From Chalara sp. BL73 (lineage: Eukaryota > Ascomycota > Leotiomycetes > Helotiales), in the NCBI GenBank assembly GCA_918026815.1, contig CAKJVC010000160.1, positions 466,268 to 530,267 on the forward strand: a stretch of 64,000 bases of DNA, in the 5' to 3' direction. The translations under genes were made by a program, and so were the position numbers. How positions within the stretch are numbered: the first letter of the stretch is position 1; each line of letters opens with the position of its first letter. The notes under the pieces are model-generated. The model saw only the letters and a list, made by a program, of their open reading frames with translations, was not told the DNA's origin and did not search any database. Below are positions 1 through 11,254 of the stretch, piece by piece.

Positions 1-700
1 CACGCCATAATTAAGCTAGAACCATTTTTTTAACGAAACAGTGTAAAATAAAGTCTTAAATAATAGTTTAATATTAAGGACTAACATGGTCCCTGTCACC
101 TTTGCACATGCCCAACACATGACTATTCAGTTATTATTCCTATTCGAGACCAGCGGCTCGTACATTGGGTCCTTACCAGTTCAGCGGTTCCTTTGAGCTC
201 AGCCTTTCTCTCCTCAGTTTAGAATCCTCGTAATAAAACCTCTCTTACAGCCATACAAGAGCCTAGATTTCGACTCGTGACATCCCCCTACAGAAAGTTG
301 AGGAGCGCAGGCACTGATCAAACAGGCACTTTGCAGTGAAATACCTCATCGCAGTATTAATGCCAGTATATTAATACCCTACCATAGCTTCCTGCAATCA
401 GCGCTGTGAGGCGCCGCATAATCTTAGCGCAGCTTTACTGGGCACAGAAGAATATACACGAGCCTTGATGAAGCAATAGCATCGGCGCCAACGATTCAGC
501 GGCGAGTACAGCGAAGGCTTGTCCTCGCCGGGTGGGAGGCTCGGGCAAGACTCAAATCTGCCTATGACATGCGCAAATTAAACGTGAGAGGTAGTACGTT
601 GCGTATCGGCTCTTACCATATAAATCTCACACTTTATGTAGGTATTAGGCCGTCTTTGAATCGATGCTAGTAGTGTTGATACTACTGAGTCTCGCTTTGC
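1..700. other. Gene-free stretch
   Basis: No open frame with recognisable protein features on either strand. It lies just upstream of the decayed NLR relic and may hold further unrecognisable parts of it. Confidence 0.4.
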
Positions 701-869
701 TCAGATAGCTATTATCCTACAGATAGAAAACAACCTGGAGAGTGTAAAACGTATACTCAGAAATACGCCAAGATAATGGCTGCTTGTGTTTGGTAATGCG
801 GACAATCCGAATCTCTCTTTGGCCTCATATTTTCTGATTGGTGGTAGTGGTGATGTTCTTATCGCCACC

Positions 870-1510
870 CACGATCTAAGTTGCAGCAAATACAATACTG
901 GCGGTATCGTGAGGTTGGACAATTGTCGATCAATGATTCGGTGTTATTACTGACTAAAATCGCATACAGCCAGATAGATGTCAGCGACATAGATCGTGCC
1001 ACTGTTACAGATCGCAAAAGCAGTTGGATGTCTTGCATTAGCTGTCGCGCAAGCCAGTGCATATATACGCGAGACATCGCGCCCAACAAGGGACTTTCAG
1101 GACCTTTTTCGTAGACGACAGGAAGTGGTATTGGATTACTACTCGAAATACTATAGTACCGACTATAAATACAGCATCTACACAGTGTGGCAGGTATCAT
1201 TGGGCAAAATTGAAGCAATGTCAAGCCAAGGATCGGAATTAGTCTTCATCTCGCTACGGAAGTTCTGTTTTTACCACTACGAGCAGATTCCGTTCAAGAT
1301 GTTCAACAAGGCCTGGCATAATCACAGAGAGGATCCAATCGCTCCCAGCTCGTGGCTTGAACAATTTAACGACAATAGCGACCATCAACTAGCTGCACAA
1401 GCCTCAGTGAGTTTACTAGCGTCGTTCTCCTTGGTTACTAGAGACTCTGAGATGATGCTGTCTCTGCATCCCCTTGTTTAACGGTTTCTCGCGAGATATC
1501 TCTACATAAG
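870..1510 (+). pseudogene. Relic of an NB-ARC/TPR (NLR-type) protein
   Basis: The best stretch is 996-1481. It reads a helical segment AKAVGCLALAVAQASAYIRE, then YKYSIYTVWQVS, FCFYHYEQIPFKMFNKAW, SLLASFSLV and SLHPLV. This is the order seen at the end of the nucleotide-binding domain of fungal NB-ARC/TPR receptors (family motifs AxxLGxLPLALxQAGAYI, FFHYExIPxxxFxxAW, LSLHPLVHxWxRDR). The frame stops at 1479-1481. One base later another frame continues with NGFSRDIS, matching the expected end of the motif, so a single-base shift is visible. Upstream, 890-1000 reads similar helical sequence in a different frame. There is no start codon, P-loop or TPR array, so this is a decayed fragment. The family assignment rests on motif order only. 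Confidence 0.5.
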
Positions 1511-2177
1511 CTTTCTTTAAACACAACAATTCAGCATCGCTGTGTCTCAAATGCAACAAGGAGTAGAAAAGGACAGGCATCCACGGTAAATATACCCAAA
1601 CACTGGAAATAAGTATTCAAAAACCGATTTGGCACTACGCCAGATAGAACGCAAAAGTTAAGTTGGTCCGGCTTTGAAAATTAAGCACGTATCTGTGAAA
1701 GAAATAGAAGTATTTATGCCTCAGAGATGCTTGCCGGCAGCTCAGCGCAAAATTCCTCGAACTGCTTAAGCCTTAGCAGTTAACCCATTCAATGATTCAA
1801 CATGCCATCCTCGGACTCCCAGTCCCTGCCAAAACTCGGTTCTGGCAGCCTCCAAATACCTCTCTAAACTTATCCAAAGGACGGGCCAGCTCACGTCCTC
1901 AAGCTCCAGCGTTACAGTCCCAGGCGCGAAATGGTGGGTTCCAGTGTTGATGGCGAGATATCTGAGATTAGAGGCGTTGGTAGGGATGGCGGGAGGCGAG
2001 ATATATCTGAACGAGGCGTGGTTTCATAAAGTTGCTACTGTTGAAGGTATGAAATTGATGCCGATGGAGATAGGGTGAAGCCCATTGCGAGATGAGGGAA
2101 CTAAGTCTTTTTTATGTTTTTATGATATGGTAGAACGGGGTATTGGTTTACTTTTTTTTGAAGCGCTAAAATCACTG
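1482..2177. other. Intergenic
   Basis: No supported gene. A G-rich stretch around 1920-2080 has short open frames but nothing recognisable. It contains the 3' flank of the HET gene. Confidence 0.4.
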
Positions 2178-4484
2178 CTATGCTAGCCTGACTAGTTCCT
2201 CAGCACCTGCACTAAACCACTCGTAGCTCATGCTGTCTCCTTCGTAACTCATGATACGGAAAATGCCCAGGCGGTGGAAAGTCCCATCAGCATTTTGATC
2301 CAGGATCAAGCCTAGATTTCGCGTTACCGGGAGTGCCCAAAACTCCTCGATTAGCTCTTCGGCAATGTCAAAAATGCCGTAAGCAACTATTTGGTCGAAT
2401 GGACATGCTTCTTTAAGAAGTGAAAGGTCGTTATCATTGAGTACCGTTGCAGGCTCGAACAGTATCGTTCCTCGTGCTTGTGGCGGTAAGTCATCAGGCC
2501 GTTGGCGTCGACGGTAGCCAAGGGTCTCATACCAATCTAGCAGTCGAGCTTGCGGGGTCGAAGTGCAACGTAGTCGTCGCAGCCGACCGTACATCTGAAG
2601 CTCACATTGTGGCATGTGCAGAATGTGCGCATCACAGTCATCTTGGGCCGTCCACCGCGTAAAGTCGTCACTTGCAGGCCGTACAAGAAACGCGCTGGGT
2701 CGGCCTTCAACTGGATATGGGGGCCATTTCTTCTTGTTATCCCAGCCGTGCTGAACTGGGCCATTCAAGGCTGCCCAAGACCACGAGGGAGCTTGCGAGC
2801 GGGCTGGTCTCCGTAAAACTGCCAGAGTCTTCTCATGCCTCAACGGCTCCACCATCCAGCGAATCTGATATCGAGGTTTCCAGAGCAGGCCTCGCGGCAG
2901 ATCGCTCTCCCACACGCCGGCTAGATATCGTCCACCTATTGTCAGACTTGCCATTATAGCCAAACTAGCAATTGCGGCGAAGATATCGCCAGGGTTCGTG
3001 AGTGCCCTCGCCGTATAACCCGGTAGAATCTCTGCGTACCAGTGATCCAGCAGCTCAAATCGATTAGTGTCTGGCAAGCCTCGGGGAACGACTACTCCCT
3101 TTGGCTGTACGTCGCGATGATGGAAGAAGGTCCACACTCTATCCTCGTAAAGCTTAGTTGTCTTACAAGAAAAGTATACTCCCTCCCTGCTGAAGATAAG
3201 CAATCTCTTGCTCAGTTCTGCCTCTTGTAGGCACCAACCTCGCAACTGCACCGGGTCAGGGTCGAACGTTGTCTTAAATTCAGCCCTATCAAGGCCAACG
3301 TAGAGACCATCGATTTCTCGACCAGTCTCATCATACCTTCCATACTGAAAGGGGCATGGTGGAACCATAGGCTTGAAGCTATTTCGCAGAAACCCAGATT
3401 TACTATCACCAGACCGTGCCGCCACTATAGTCAAATCCGCATTTCCATACACCTCGCTCATTCTTGCTGACTCACGCTCCCAGTCGTTCTTGTTCTCCTG
3501 GATTATGCAAAGCGCATCAATCCAGATGAACCGAAATCCGAGTTCGCGAGCCACTTGGAATGCTTCGCGATACGTTTTGAGAAGCTCTCCTTCATCAATA
3601 AACTGCTTCATCGACTCCAAATTCTCGTCACGCAGCATGAGGGACTCTGTGGCGCCGATTCCCCAGCAGTAAGACAAGGCTGCATATGGCTCCCGCAAAT
3701 TTTCCGCGGCAATGAGTCGGGTGGGTGCGCTAGATTCTGAATTCGGAGAACCAAGAGCGATGATACGTGTAGGCATCGTGACGGCACCAGCAGGGGCAGC
3801 AGAGGCACAAAACCGATGGTGATGTTCACGACAGATCTCGAGCCACTTCCGGCCAAGCTGCATGCTTAGGTTAGGAGTTTGGTCCGCGTAAGTACATCTC
3901 TCTGTGAAATGCTTCGCGGCCGGTGTGTCTGGGATTAAGGTAGCGGTCAGTAGATTCTCATTTAGACGGAGAGCTAGAATGTGATGAATTAAACACGGTC
4001 GCTACGTATCACCCCTACATGATTCGAAGATTAGGACACCTTAATCGCCCTTTTAAATCTCAACCTTAGTCCCGAATAATTTAATAAACCCTCACTCACT
4101 CTCAAGAGCAAACAGGCAAATTCCCGGCCTGCTCAAACCAAAATTGTAGGTTAAAAAGCGAGACTCGATCTTGACCGCACTCCCGCGGTTCGTCACTGTT
4201 TTTGACATGTCATGTAGCCCATAATCAGGCTCAGTGTCATCATAAAAGTCGCCATACAACCCATACACTTCGTTTAAATTATCTCGGACGGCGGGCTTGG
4301 AGGTATCGAGCCGCGTAATGCCGTCCACAGTACGCCAGAGCAGAAGGCAGATACCGCAGCTTGGTTCAGCCTCCGCACAATCCTTCAGCTCGCCGAAGCT
4401 GCCATGGTGCTGGAATATCTTGTTATGATCGAACTTGCGGAGGTAATCCACCGAGATTTCTGTACATGCTGCGCATGTAAACAT
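2178..4484 (-). CDS. HET-domain (heterokaryon incompatibility) protein
   Basis: Two exons, 4484-4100 and 3928-2178, are joined across a 171-bp intron (donor GTGAGT at 4099, acceptor CCAG ending at 3929). Phase fits exactly and gives 711 aa. The N-terminus has the C-x2-C ... C-x2-C layout typical of these proteins (CAACTEIS ... CGICLLLW, residues 3-62). The HET core starts near residue 210 with YAALSYCWG, followed by FRFIWIDALCIIQENKNDWE and YGNADLTIVAARSG. After it come LRGWCLQEAELSKRLL and APSWSWAAL, the usual C-terminal landmarks. In this family the HET domain triggers cell death after non-self fusion, or serves NLR-like immune sensing; the partner cannot be told from sequence. No stops or frameshifts are seen, so it is probably functional. 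Its coding frame runs cleanly through the join, which supports the model. Confidence 0.88.
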
Positions 4485-5077
4485 CGCACGAGACGAGAGC
4501 TAAATTCAATGTCACTAGAAAGTGTTACTCTCCAAAATGTTTCCTATCCAAGAGGAGCTTGGTTGTAGGAGACTGCTTGTATAACATGTAAAAGCCACAA
4601 AAAATACATTTTCGTGCATCAGTCGCTAAATTTATGTCAGCAAGAACCATGCAAGAAAAGAATACTGATCACGTGAATATGCTGTTCATTGTGTCGGGGT
4701 GCTAATAGCTAGAATAATCCTCTGCAGTTCTACAGTGAGGATACTCAGCAGCATCTGGAAACATGGTGAGCCTATTTGTTGCGTAAACATCCAGGACAAG
4801 AAGGATGCAAAATTGACTAAGCTGGATTCGTCTTCCGACAATACAGCCAGCGGGAAGAGGCAACGACATATATGAACTTCAATTTCCATCATATTCATAT
4901 CTTAATATATTGTGCCATCTAGAGATAAATTGCTCTGGCCAAGCCTCTCTGGTAAAAGATGGCCGCGAATATCAGCCGGAAATTATTTGTTGGTGAGGCA
5001 GATATCGTCTGGATCGACCCCCAGTTGTCGTTATATCCTAAACCACTACCGTTCAGACACCCAAATTTTAAGACCTC
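4485..5077. other. Intergenic between HET and 2EXR genes
   Basis: AT-rich. It should hold the HET promoter (its start is at 4484, minus strand) and the 3' end of the 2EXR gene. No other gene seen. Confidence 0.5.
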
Positions 5078-5899
5078 TTACTTTGAAGAAAGGCCAAACT
5101 GATCAGGAGCAAAGCCGCATCCCTCCCGCTGAACATAATCCGAACGATTGACAACGGTGACAGCAGTCGGTAGAACCTCTCTCCCTTCGGCGCTATTCTG
5201 ATTATTTGTATACCGGTGACTTTCGCCCGTGTTGCAGCGCGAGAGGAAATGTGCCAAGGCATATGGGCACTTATGCTCTTGAACCACGAGATTCAGCTTT
5301 TCGACATGGCCATCGAAGCACGCGAGGAGAAAGTCGAACATCGCCACCGCATGAGAGCACGTCATGCGGTGATGGGCCACCGTTTTGTCGTCATCTTCCG
5401 ACCAAAAAGCGTTCTTGTCAAAGTCGGGCGCAGTTTTGACGTAAAGCGTGAGCTCGGGGACGTTGCAAGGGGCGGCGCCGCTTCGTGTTATCAAACGCGT
5501 TTTTTCGTCGGAGTAACCGTAATGGAGAGTGGACCACAGGCCACTGAGTGGTTGGGGTCGCCTGAATTTAGTAGGTGTCGGGCAAAGGATATCCATCGAG
5601 AGATTGAGATAGTAGCCTCGACCAAGCTGAGGTTCGAAGTACATGCGATAAACTTTCAAACCCTGCATCCGAGATTCATAGCACGCCGACAAGACTGCAG
5701 GTTGAGGCGACATCACGGATGCCTCGTCGTCCAGGTTGCCTCCTTCAGGTCGGTTAAACGTCGAGTGCTTCAGTTTCTTTCGTATCGCTTTGGACGGCCA
5801 GATGTTGACGATTCGAGGCAGTATACAATACTCCCAGATGTTAATACGCATTTCAGGTGGCAGCTTCATGAAACAGGTAAACTGAGCCAATGCGGCCAT
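5078..5899 (-). CDS. 2EXR-domain protein
   Basis: Single exon, 273 aa. The N-terminus (residues 7-32) reads FTCFMKLPPEMRINIWEYCI...PRIVNI, the hallmark of the 2EXR domain (F-x2-F-x2-LP-x-E-hR-x2-hW-x6-PR-hh), an F-box-like module greatly expanded in plant-associated ascomycetes. The middle has the usual LSACYESRMQGLKVY segment and a DILCPTP stretch, both typical of the family. Biochemical role is unknown. The ATG at 5899 is taken because the 2EXR motif begins directly after it. No frameshift is seen. The C-terminus after about residue 215 is not recognisable. Confidence 0.8.
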   Translation of the reverse strand: MAALAQFTCFMKLPPEMRINIWEYCILPRIVNIWPSKAIRKKLKHSTFNRPEGGNLDDEASVMSPQPAVLSACYESRMQGLKVYRMYFEPQLGRGYYLNLSMDILCPTPTKFRRPQPLSGLWSTLHYGYSDEKTRLITRSGAAPCNVPELTLYVKTAPDFDKNAFWSEDDDKTVAHHRMTCSHAVAMFDFLLACFDGHVEKLNLVVQEHKCPYALAHFLSRCNTGESHRYTNNQNSAEGREVLPTAVTVVNRSDYVQREGCGFAPDQFGLSSK

Positions 5900-7105
5900 A
5901 TTTCTCTGAATAGGCTGGTCCGTATAGTTGATATCGTTCAGTCCTGATAAATCTCGTGGTAGATAAATCTAGTGGATAAATGTTGCGTCAGATATCTCAC
6001 TAACCATAATACCAAAATAAAAAATCACGAAAACATCGAGACTTCGCAAAAGCTATTTAAACCAGCGATCGTTTCTTATCAATCACGGCACATGACCTCA
6101 ACCAAAATCTTAGTTCTGGACCAGTAGCATTAATTCGGAACCGGGCCCTCGCTATCCTCAAGTAGCGACCAGATGGCAAAAGTCAAAACTAGAAGAACTT
6201 ATTTTCCGCGCTAATATAGCGGAAAATTCCCAGAAAACGATTCGGGACTTGTCTCCAAGCGTCTGTCAAATGCTGGAGCTAGATCGTCCGACGATGCGGT
6301 GCATCAAGCGGTAGGAAGGAAAATAAATCTCTGTAAAGTAGAGAACCTGAATAATGCTGTATCGAGCGAAACGACGACCGCACGTTTACCGTCCCACCTG
6401 TGAAACTTTGCACCAGAGAAAGAAAAGTCTCGAAACATATCCAATAGACTGTACGACGCTCAATTCCACGGTTCAGTGATCATACGTATCACATTAGTGA
6501 CAGCTGAGGCTATATTAGAAGCCTGAGACGTAGATATTGGTATTATTGGTTGAATAAAAGGAGAGGGGAGAAGGGTGAGAAGAGAAGCTCCAGAAGATGG
6601 AAGTTGTTTCCATAATCAATACTGTTAACGGCGAGTATGGGCATGGTTCCAACTGATCTCCAATAGCAATAACAAGAGTTATACATTCTTCAAATAATCC
6701 TTGGCATAGCGCCAAACAGTCTACGGTGTTATGAAGCTAATAATGGCCAGGCATTATGACTACTCTTTCAAACATGTCGGGGCTTTGATATAACAGCGGA
6801 GTGCTTGAAAAGACCAAGACGCGCGCAGTTGTTGTGGAATATTTTAAAGGCTCATTTCTATGGAATATTACGAAAAGCTCACATGGCCAGACTTACTCCT
6901 GCATTTTGTCCTCAGATTCCCAGATAATGTACTGGAGCTAGTGGAAATATGCATAGTAGCATTTGACTATTGCCGAATGGCAATCTTTTGTGGAAGAATC
7001 AAGAAACCGGAATGCCTATATCTGCTATTTCCATACACTAAATTTTCTAACTACCATAATACAATAGCCATTTGTTTGCGCTCTTATGTGCCAAAGCTAC
7101 ACTCA
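5900..7105. other. Intergenic
   Basis: About 1.2 kb with only short random frames on both strands. It contains the 2EXR promoter and the 3' side of the membrane-protein gene. Confidence 0.5.
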
Positions 7106-8759
7106 TCAGACCATCGATAGCGGTCTTTGTTCCCCATGCCCGGTGTTCTCACCAGGTGCATAATCCACGATGTCTATCTCCTCCAAAGAAATATTCTCGG
7201 TGCATATAGGGGAAGAATCTCTAGATGGTTGGTCATCATCAAATTGCGGGTTTGAGCAAGCTGGTGTTGCGGAGTGTGGGTAATCGAGTAACGTGGCTGA
7301 GGATTGTCGTGTGTGCGATACTTGACCACGGCTCTGGATGAGATAGGTGAAGTCCGGTAGGCATTGAACAAGCATTGCGAAGAAACCCTCAATCGCCGCC
7401 CAAAATATCAGGTATTGTGTGCTGACCCGTCCATCTGGCGCGTCGTCTGAGGGCACGACCCGTACAACAGCGATAATCATGGTTGTGATTCCAACGGTGG
7501 AAATGATTCCAAATCCAACTTTCTCCCGAATCGAAGCACGCCTGTGTCGGGAAAGATGCACGAAAAGTGCTAATACTATATTGCACGGTCAGAATAGGTA
7601 AAGAGAGTATTGGGGATGACAATCGTACTGAGCAGGTTGGTTGTGAAATCCGCAGCCGCTGAGAACCACAAGCTGACTGGATGGGATATCACATCGCGAA
7701 GATTCAGACATTCTCTTACCGAATCTTCGCCATAACGAGCCTCTCTCCGCCGACCTAGGACATGCTCCACGTTTTTGTAAATGCAGGCAGGCTTGTTATA
7801 AGTGAACCAAGTGCGGAAAGAGAGGAAACTCGCTAAGTCAGCAATGATGCAACCCACGAAGGTGACGACGGTCAGAAGAATGACAAAACGTCGGGAATTC
7901 TCATATTTTGTAACTCCGAAGGTGGCATTCTTTAGCAGAGCAAGTAAGGATATTTTTACAATCCATAGGGCAAGCCAGAAGAAAATGACACCACCTCGTA
8001 GTAGGTAGAGCATGTTTGGCACTAGTTGATGTTATCGAGGATCTTGAAGCAGACATTTAGGCGCAACAATGGCAAGCTTACGGGCGTCCGAGAGTGATTC
8101 ATTGGAGATGGGATCCCCAGATACCACAGCATAGAGTGTGGGCATCGCGACGATGAACAGACAGCACATGATGACAAACGAGATTTCGGCTACATATGCT
8201 AGGATAGGCTTGGTGTCAGCTCATAGGCAATAATTACTCTTGGACAAGGGGGGTTTGGGTGTATCCATTGACAAAGCTGACAGACGGATGGACACAGCAC
8301 TTACAAGCGCCATCTCCAGAGACATACAAAGGAACTCTAGATTTGAGACGAGCAAAGCTTCGAAGGCCGAAGACGAATATCGAGAGAAACATGACAGTTA
8401 GAAGGACGCTCTGCACAAAAATCAGTTCTATCTTGTGCTGAACCAGTGGAGAACTGACGTGGTTCAGCGACTGACTGATTTGCTGGTTAGGCATGATGTT
8501 GATCGCGTTGTGGTCTAGATATTTTGTGTTGGATCACAGATTTGGAATTTAGATATGCCCTACCAGTGAATGGCAACAATGGTAAATGTGAGGAAGATGC
8601 ACATCAAAATTCCAAAGATGATGGCAGCTCCTTTACGGCGAGGGAGAAAAAATGTCGAGCTTTCTGCTGGTTCCGTTTTGGGTGCCACATTTGGTCATTT
8701 CCATTCGCTGCTTTTGGCAAGAATGATAAAGCATTCGGATCGCAGAAAAGCCGAGGCAT
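7106..8759 (-). CDS. Fungal rhodopsin-like integral membrane protein
   Basis: The secure part is four exons: ...8305, 8198-8082, 8021-7629 and 7575-7106. The introns (8304-8199, 8081-8022, 7628-7576) have clean GT-AG ends, and the last has CTGAC near its 3' end. Phases agree through the stop. Starting at ATG 8494 gives 389 aa. Helices include FVQSVLLTVMFLSIFVFGL, FVIMCCLFIVAMPTLY, VIFFWLALWIVKISLLALL, FVILLTVVTFVGCIIADLA, FTTNLLILALFVHL and GIISTVGITTMIIAVVRVV, with an acidic cytosolic tail. This is the pattern of the plasma-membrane rhodopsin-domain (PF20684-like) families, function unknown. The ATG at 8494 overlaps a CTAAC branch-like motif before an AG acceptor. The true start is therefore probably ATG 8759: 8759-8567 encodes a further N-terminal helix (AAIIFGILMCIFLTFTIVAI), but only with one single-base frame change near 8675. 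Confidence 0.7.
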
Positions 8760-9703
8760 TTTTGGGTAATACCTTCCAGTTTACCTATCGGCATAAAATG
8801 CAAGGCGGTGATAATGGCAGGGCGGTGAGTCAGACTGGCAGCTATTTATCTTCAGGCCCGGGGGCATGTTCCCAACGCGAAAATATAATTGCCTCTGTTC
8901 ACGCACGTCTACCCATTGGGAATGCCCTCGTTCTGTGATCTTAAAAGAACCTCGTCCTCGGCATGTAACTTGAATTAGACCTCTTTTGTGTCTTCCGCAT
9001 CTTACATCACCACATGATTCTGAACGAGTACCTTTTTATAGTAGCACGCACTGATTCTAATCCATTTCCAAGGACAGTGAAAATGACGAGCTTATTTTGA
9101 GCACTGCCTGTAGTAACACTAACCGGGCCAATGCCACTGTATATAGATAAAGAAATGGTCATTCATTCAATATTAAAATCAACCAAGAATAGAACGTATT
9201 GAAGAGTTATAGAGCAACAAAGTTGGCCGCATTGCGCTAAGTGAACAGTAAGTATGATCCAAAGCATGCCTATCGGAAGCTGCAGGCCAGATATATCAAG
9301 ATATTTGAATTTTATATTCTATCCCTCACGGGTCTTGCTCAATACTCAACACTGATGTGAAATATATATAGTCGACGAGGTGACTTCTGAACCGTGTTCC
9401 ACACCACAATAATATCTCGTGATCCACAACAGACGCCTCAATACATGCCAATATATGTAAAAATAATTTGAGGGATCTTCTCGCCGCTTGATTTGTGCTT
9501 GTGTTATGAAGTGGAGTGTTACCAATCCCCGCATCTGTATCCGGTTAAATGCGAATCAGGATGGAAGGCTGGGCGTGCATTGCATATTGATACGCTGGTG
9601 ATGCTGCACAAAACCTTTTCTCAACGTCAAAGACAACCCCTCTCCTTCTTCCAAACTCCAAACCCCTCTTTAAAGTATCAGAAGAACTCAGAACCAACCT
9701 ACA
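8760..9703. other. Intergenic, shared promoter region
   Basis: Lies between divergent starts of the membrane-protein gene (minus) and the methyltransferase (plus). A CT-rich tract at 9610-9670 precedes the methyltransferase ATG. No other gene seen. Confidence 0.5.
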
Positions 9704-10522
9704 ATGGCACAAGTCAAGAAAGAGTACGACGAGCAAGCAACCACCTATGAATCCTTAACCCAGCTGCCCCAGGGCCTCTTGGAGCAAGAGCTTGTCGGCT
9801 CTGCGATCGGTGATTGTACGGGTCTTACGGTCCTCGACCTCGGCGGCGGTACCGGCCTCGTAAGTAATTCCTATCGCAACATGTTCTCTCATAAAGACCA
9901 ACAACACGCATAGCGCGCCCGCGACGCCATCGCCAGAGGTGCTGCTTCCGTGGATGTAGTCGATGTTTCGCCCGAGATGCTCGCGTCCGGCCGCGCCAAT
10001 CTCGGCGGCGAGCCCAAGATCCGCTGGTTCGAGGCCGACGTCTCGAAGCCGCTTTCCCACCTTGCGGATCTGAAGGAGGGGTATGACCTCGTCATGGCGA
10101 ACTGGGTTCTTGATCACGCGGAGAGCGTCCCTGCCCTGGAGGGGATGTGGGCTAACATCTCTGCTTATGCGAAGCCTGGTGGCCGGTTCGTGGGTATCAG
10201 GTCGGATGATCCGTGGGGGAAGACGCTCTTGAACGGGACGTATGGGATCAAATATAAGGACCATGAGAAGGTGGAAGGGGGGGTTAGGTTTAAGTATGAG
10301 GTTTTTCTGGAAGGGAAGAGTATTATGGAGTTTGAGGCGTCGAGTATGGAGATTAGTTATAGTGGGAGCACGGAGCTGCATGAGAAGTATGGGTTTGAGG
10401 ATGTGATTGTCGAGGATATTGGGAAGTCGAAGCTGTTGAAGGATGACCCGGAGTATTGGGCTTTGTGGATTGAGGAGCCGAGCTTTAAGGTTGTTTCAGC
10501 GAGGAAGAGGAAGGAGACATAG
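9704..10522 (+). CDS. SAM-dependent class I methyltransferase
   Basis: Two exons, 9704-9859 and 9914-10522, with a 54-bp intron (GTAAGT ... GCATAG). Phase 0 at the join; 254 aa. Motif I VLDLGGGTGL (residues 43-52) forms the SAM-binding loop and sits exactly at the exon junction. It is followed by the acidic motif II VDVVDVSPEML, motif III-like FEADVSKPL and the motif IV region DLVMANWVLDHA. The C-terminal half has the alternating strand pattern of Methyltransf_11/25 proteins. It is likely a cytosolic small-molecule methyltransferase, but the substrate cannot be read. The 3' half is G-rich, unlike most neighbours. It is not part of an obvious metabolite cluster, since the neighbours are a membrane protein and a HET pseudogene. 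Confidence 0.85.
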
Positions 10523-11254
10523 AGGTAGAGTACTTTCAGAGCGAAGTTTTGCCATTTCCTTTGTAGTAGTGGGTGCGGCATTCAGCCTTCGTATGCTCAT
10601 ATTCTCTACCAAATTGCGTACCTAGGCCTCTGAGGCATATCTGTTCAGGGTGAAAAATTGCTAGCAAGTTCTTATGTCAGCAAAGGTTACTGACCGAACT
10701 GCTTTCACCTATGTATTGACGTCCTCACGATTGCTAGCCAATAATAGCATCTTATTTTTGGACTTTTAGGAAATGAAACTAGGTCGGTGAAATGAATCAC
10801 TTACCTTGCAGACTTTCGAACTCAATGGGGCCACGAGCAAAGGAATTTTAAAGTGAGATTATAGAATTTAGGAGTGTCTTGCAGAGCATAGAAACTCCGT
10901 GGCGAAACTGGTTTATGCCTAAACTGTAGCCCACTCTGCCGTCAAAATCTAACATATCCTGTGTTTCTAGTGCAAGGAAAAGCTTCCTAATTTCTGCTTC
11001 TGGGATGCCCAGATCCGTACCAAGAGGAATAGACCAAAATCCAGACCTTTCAAAGCAACGAGTTATAACTGAGGTCGTCGACGGAGGCTTGCTCTCAAGA
11101 CTAATCCGACTAGTCTATTATAAGGTAAATCGACAGGCGTCTGGGTGTATATTCGCTGCAGTAGCGGGAGCAAGAAGATTTCATCGTCAAGATTGTATAC
11201 ACTGCCTCCATTCTCAATTGTGAAATCAGGGCAAAATGAAAGCTGTGGTAATCG
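10523..11254. other. Intergenic
   Basis: No supported gene. Holds the 3' flank of the methyltransferase and of the HET pseudogene. Confidence 0.45.

Noticed and set aside
5216..5947. 243-codon plus-strand frame
   Set aside because: Antisense shadow of the 2EXR gene, whose N-terminal signature is clear.
9755..10381. 208-codon minus-strand frame
   Set aside because: Antisense shadow of the methyltransferase exon 2, which has clear SAM motifs.
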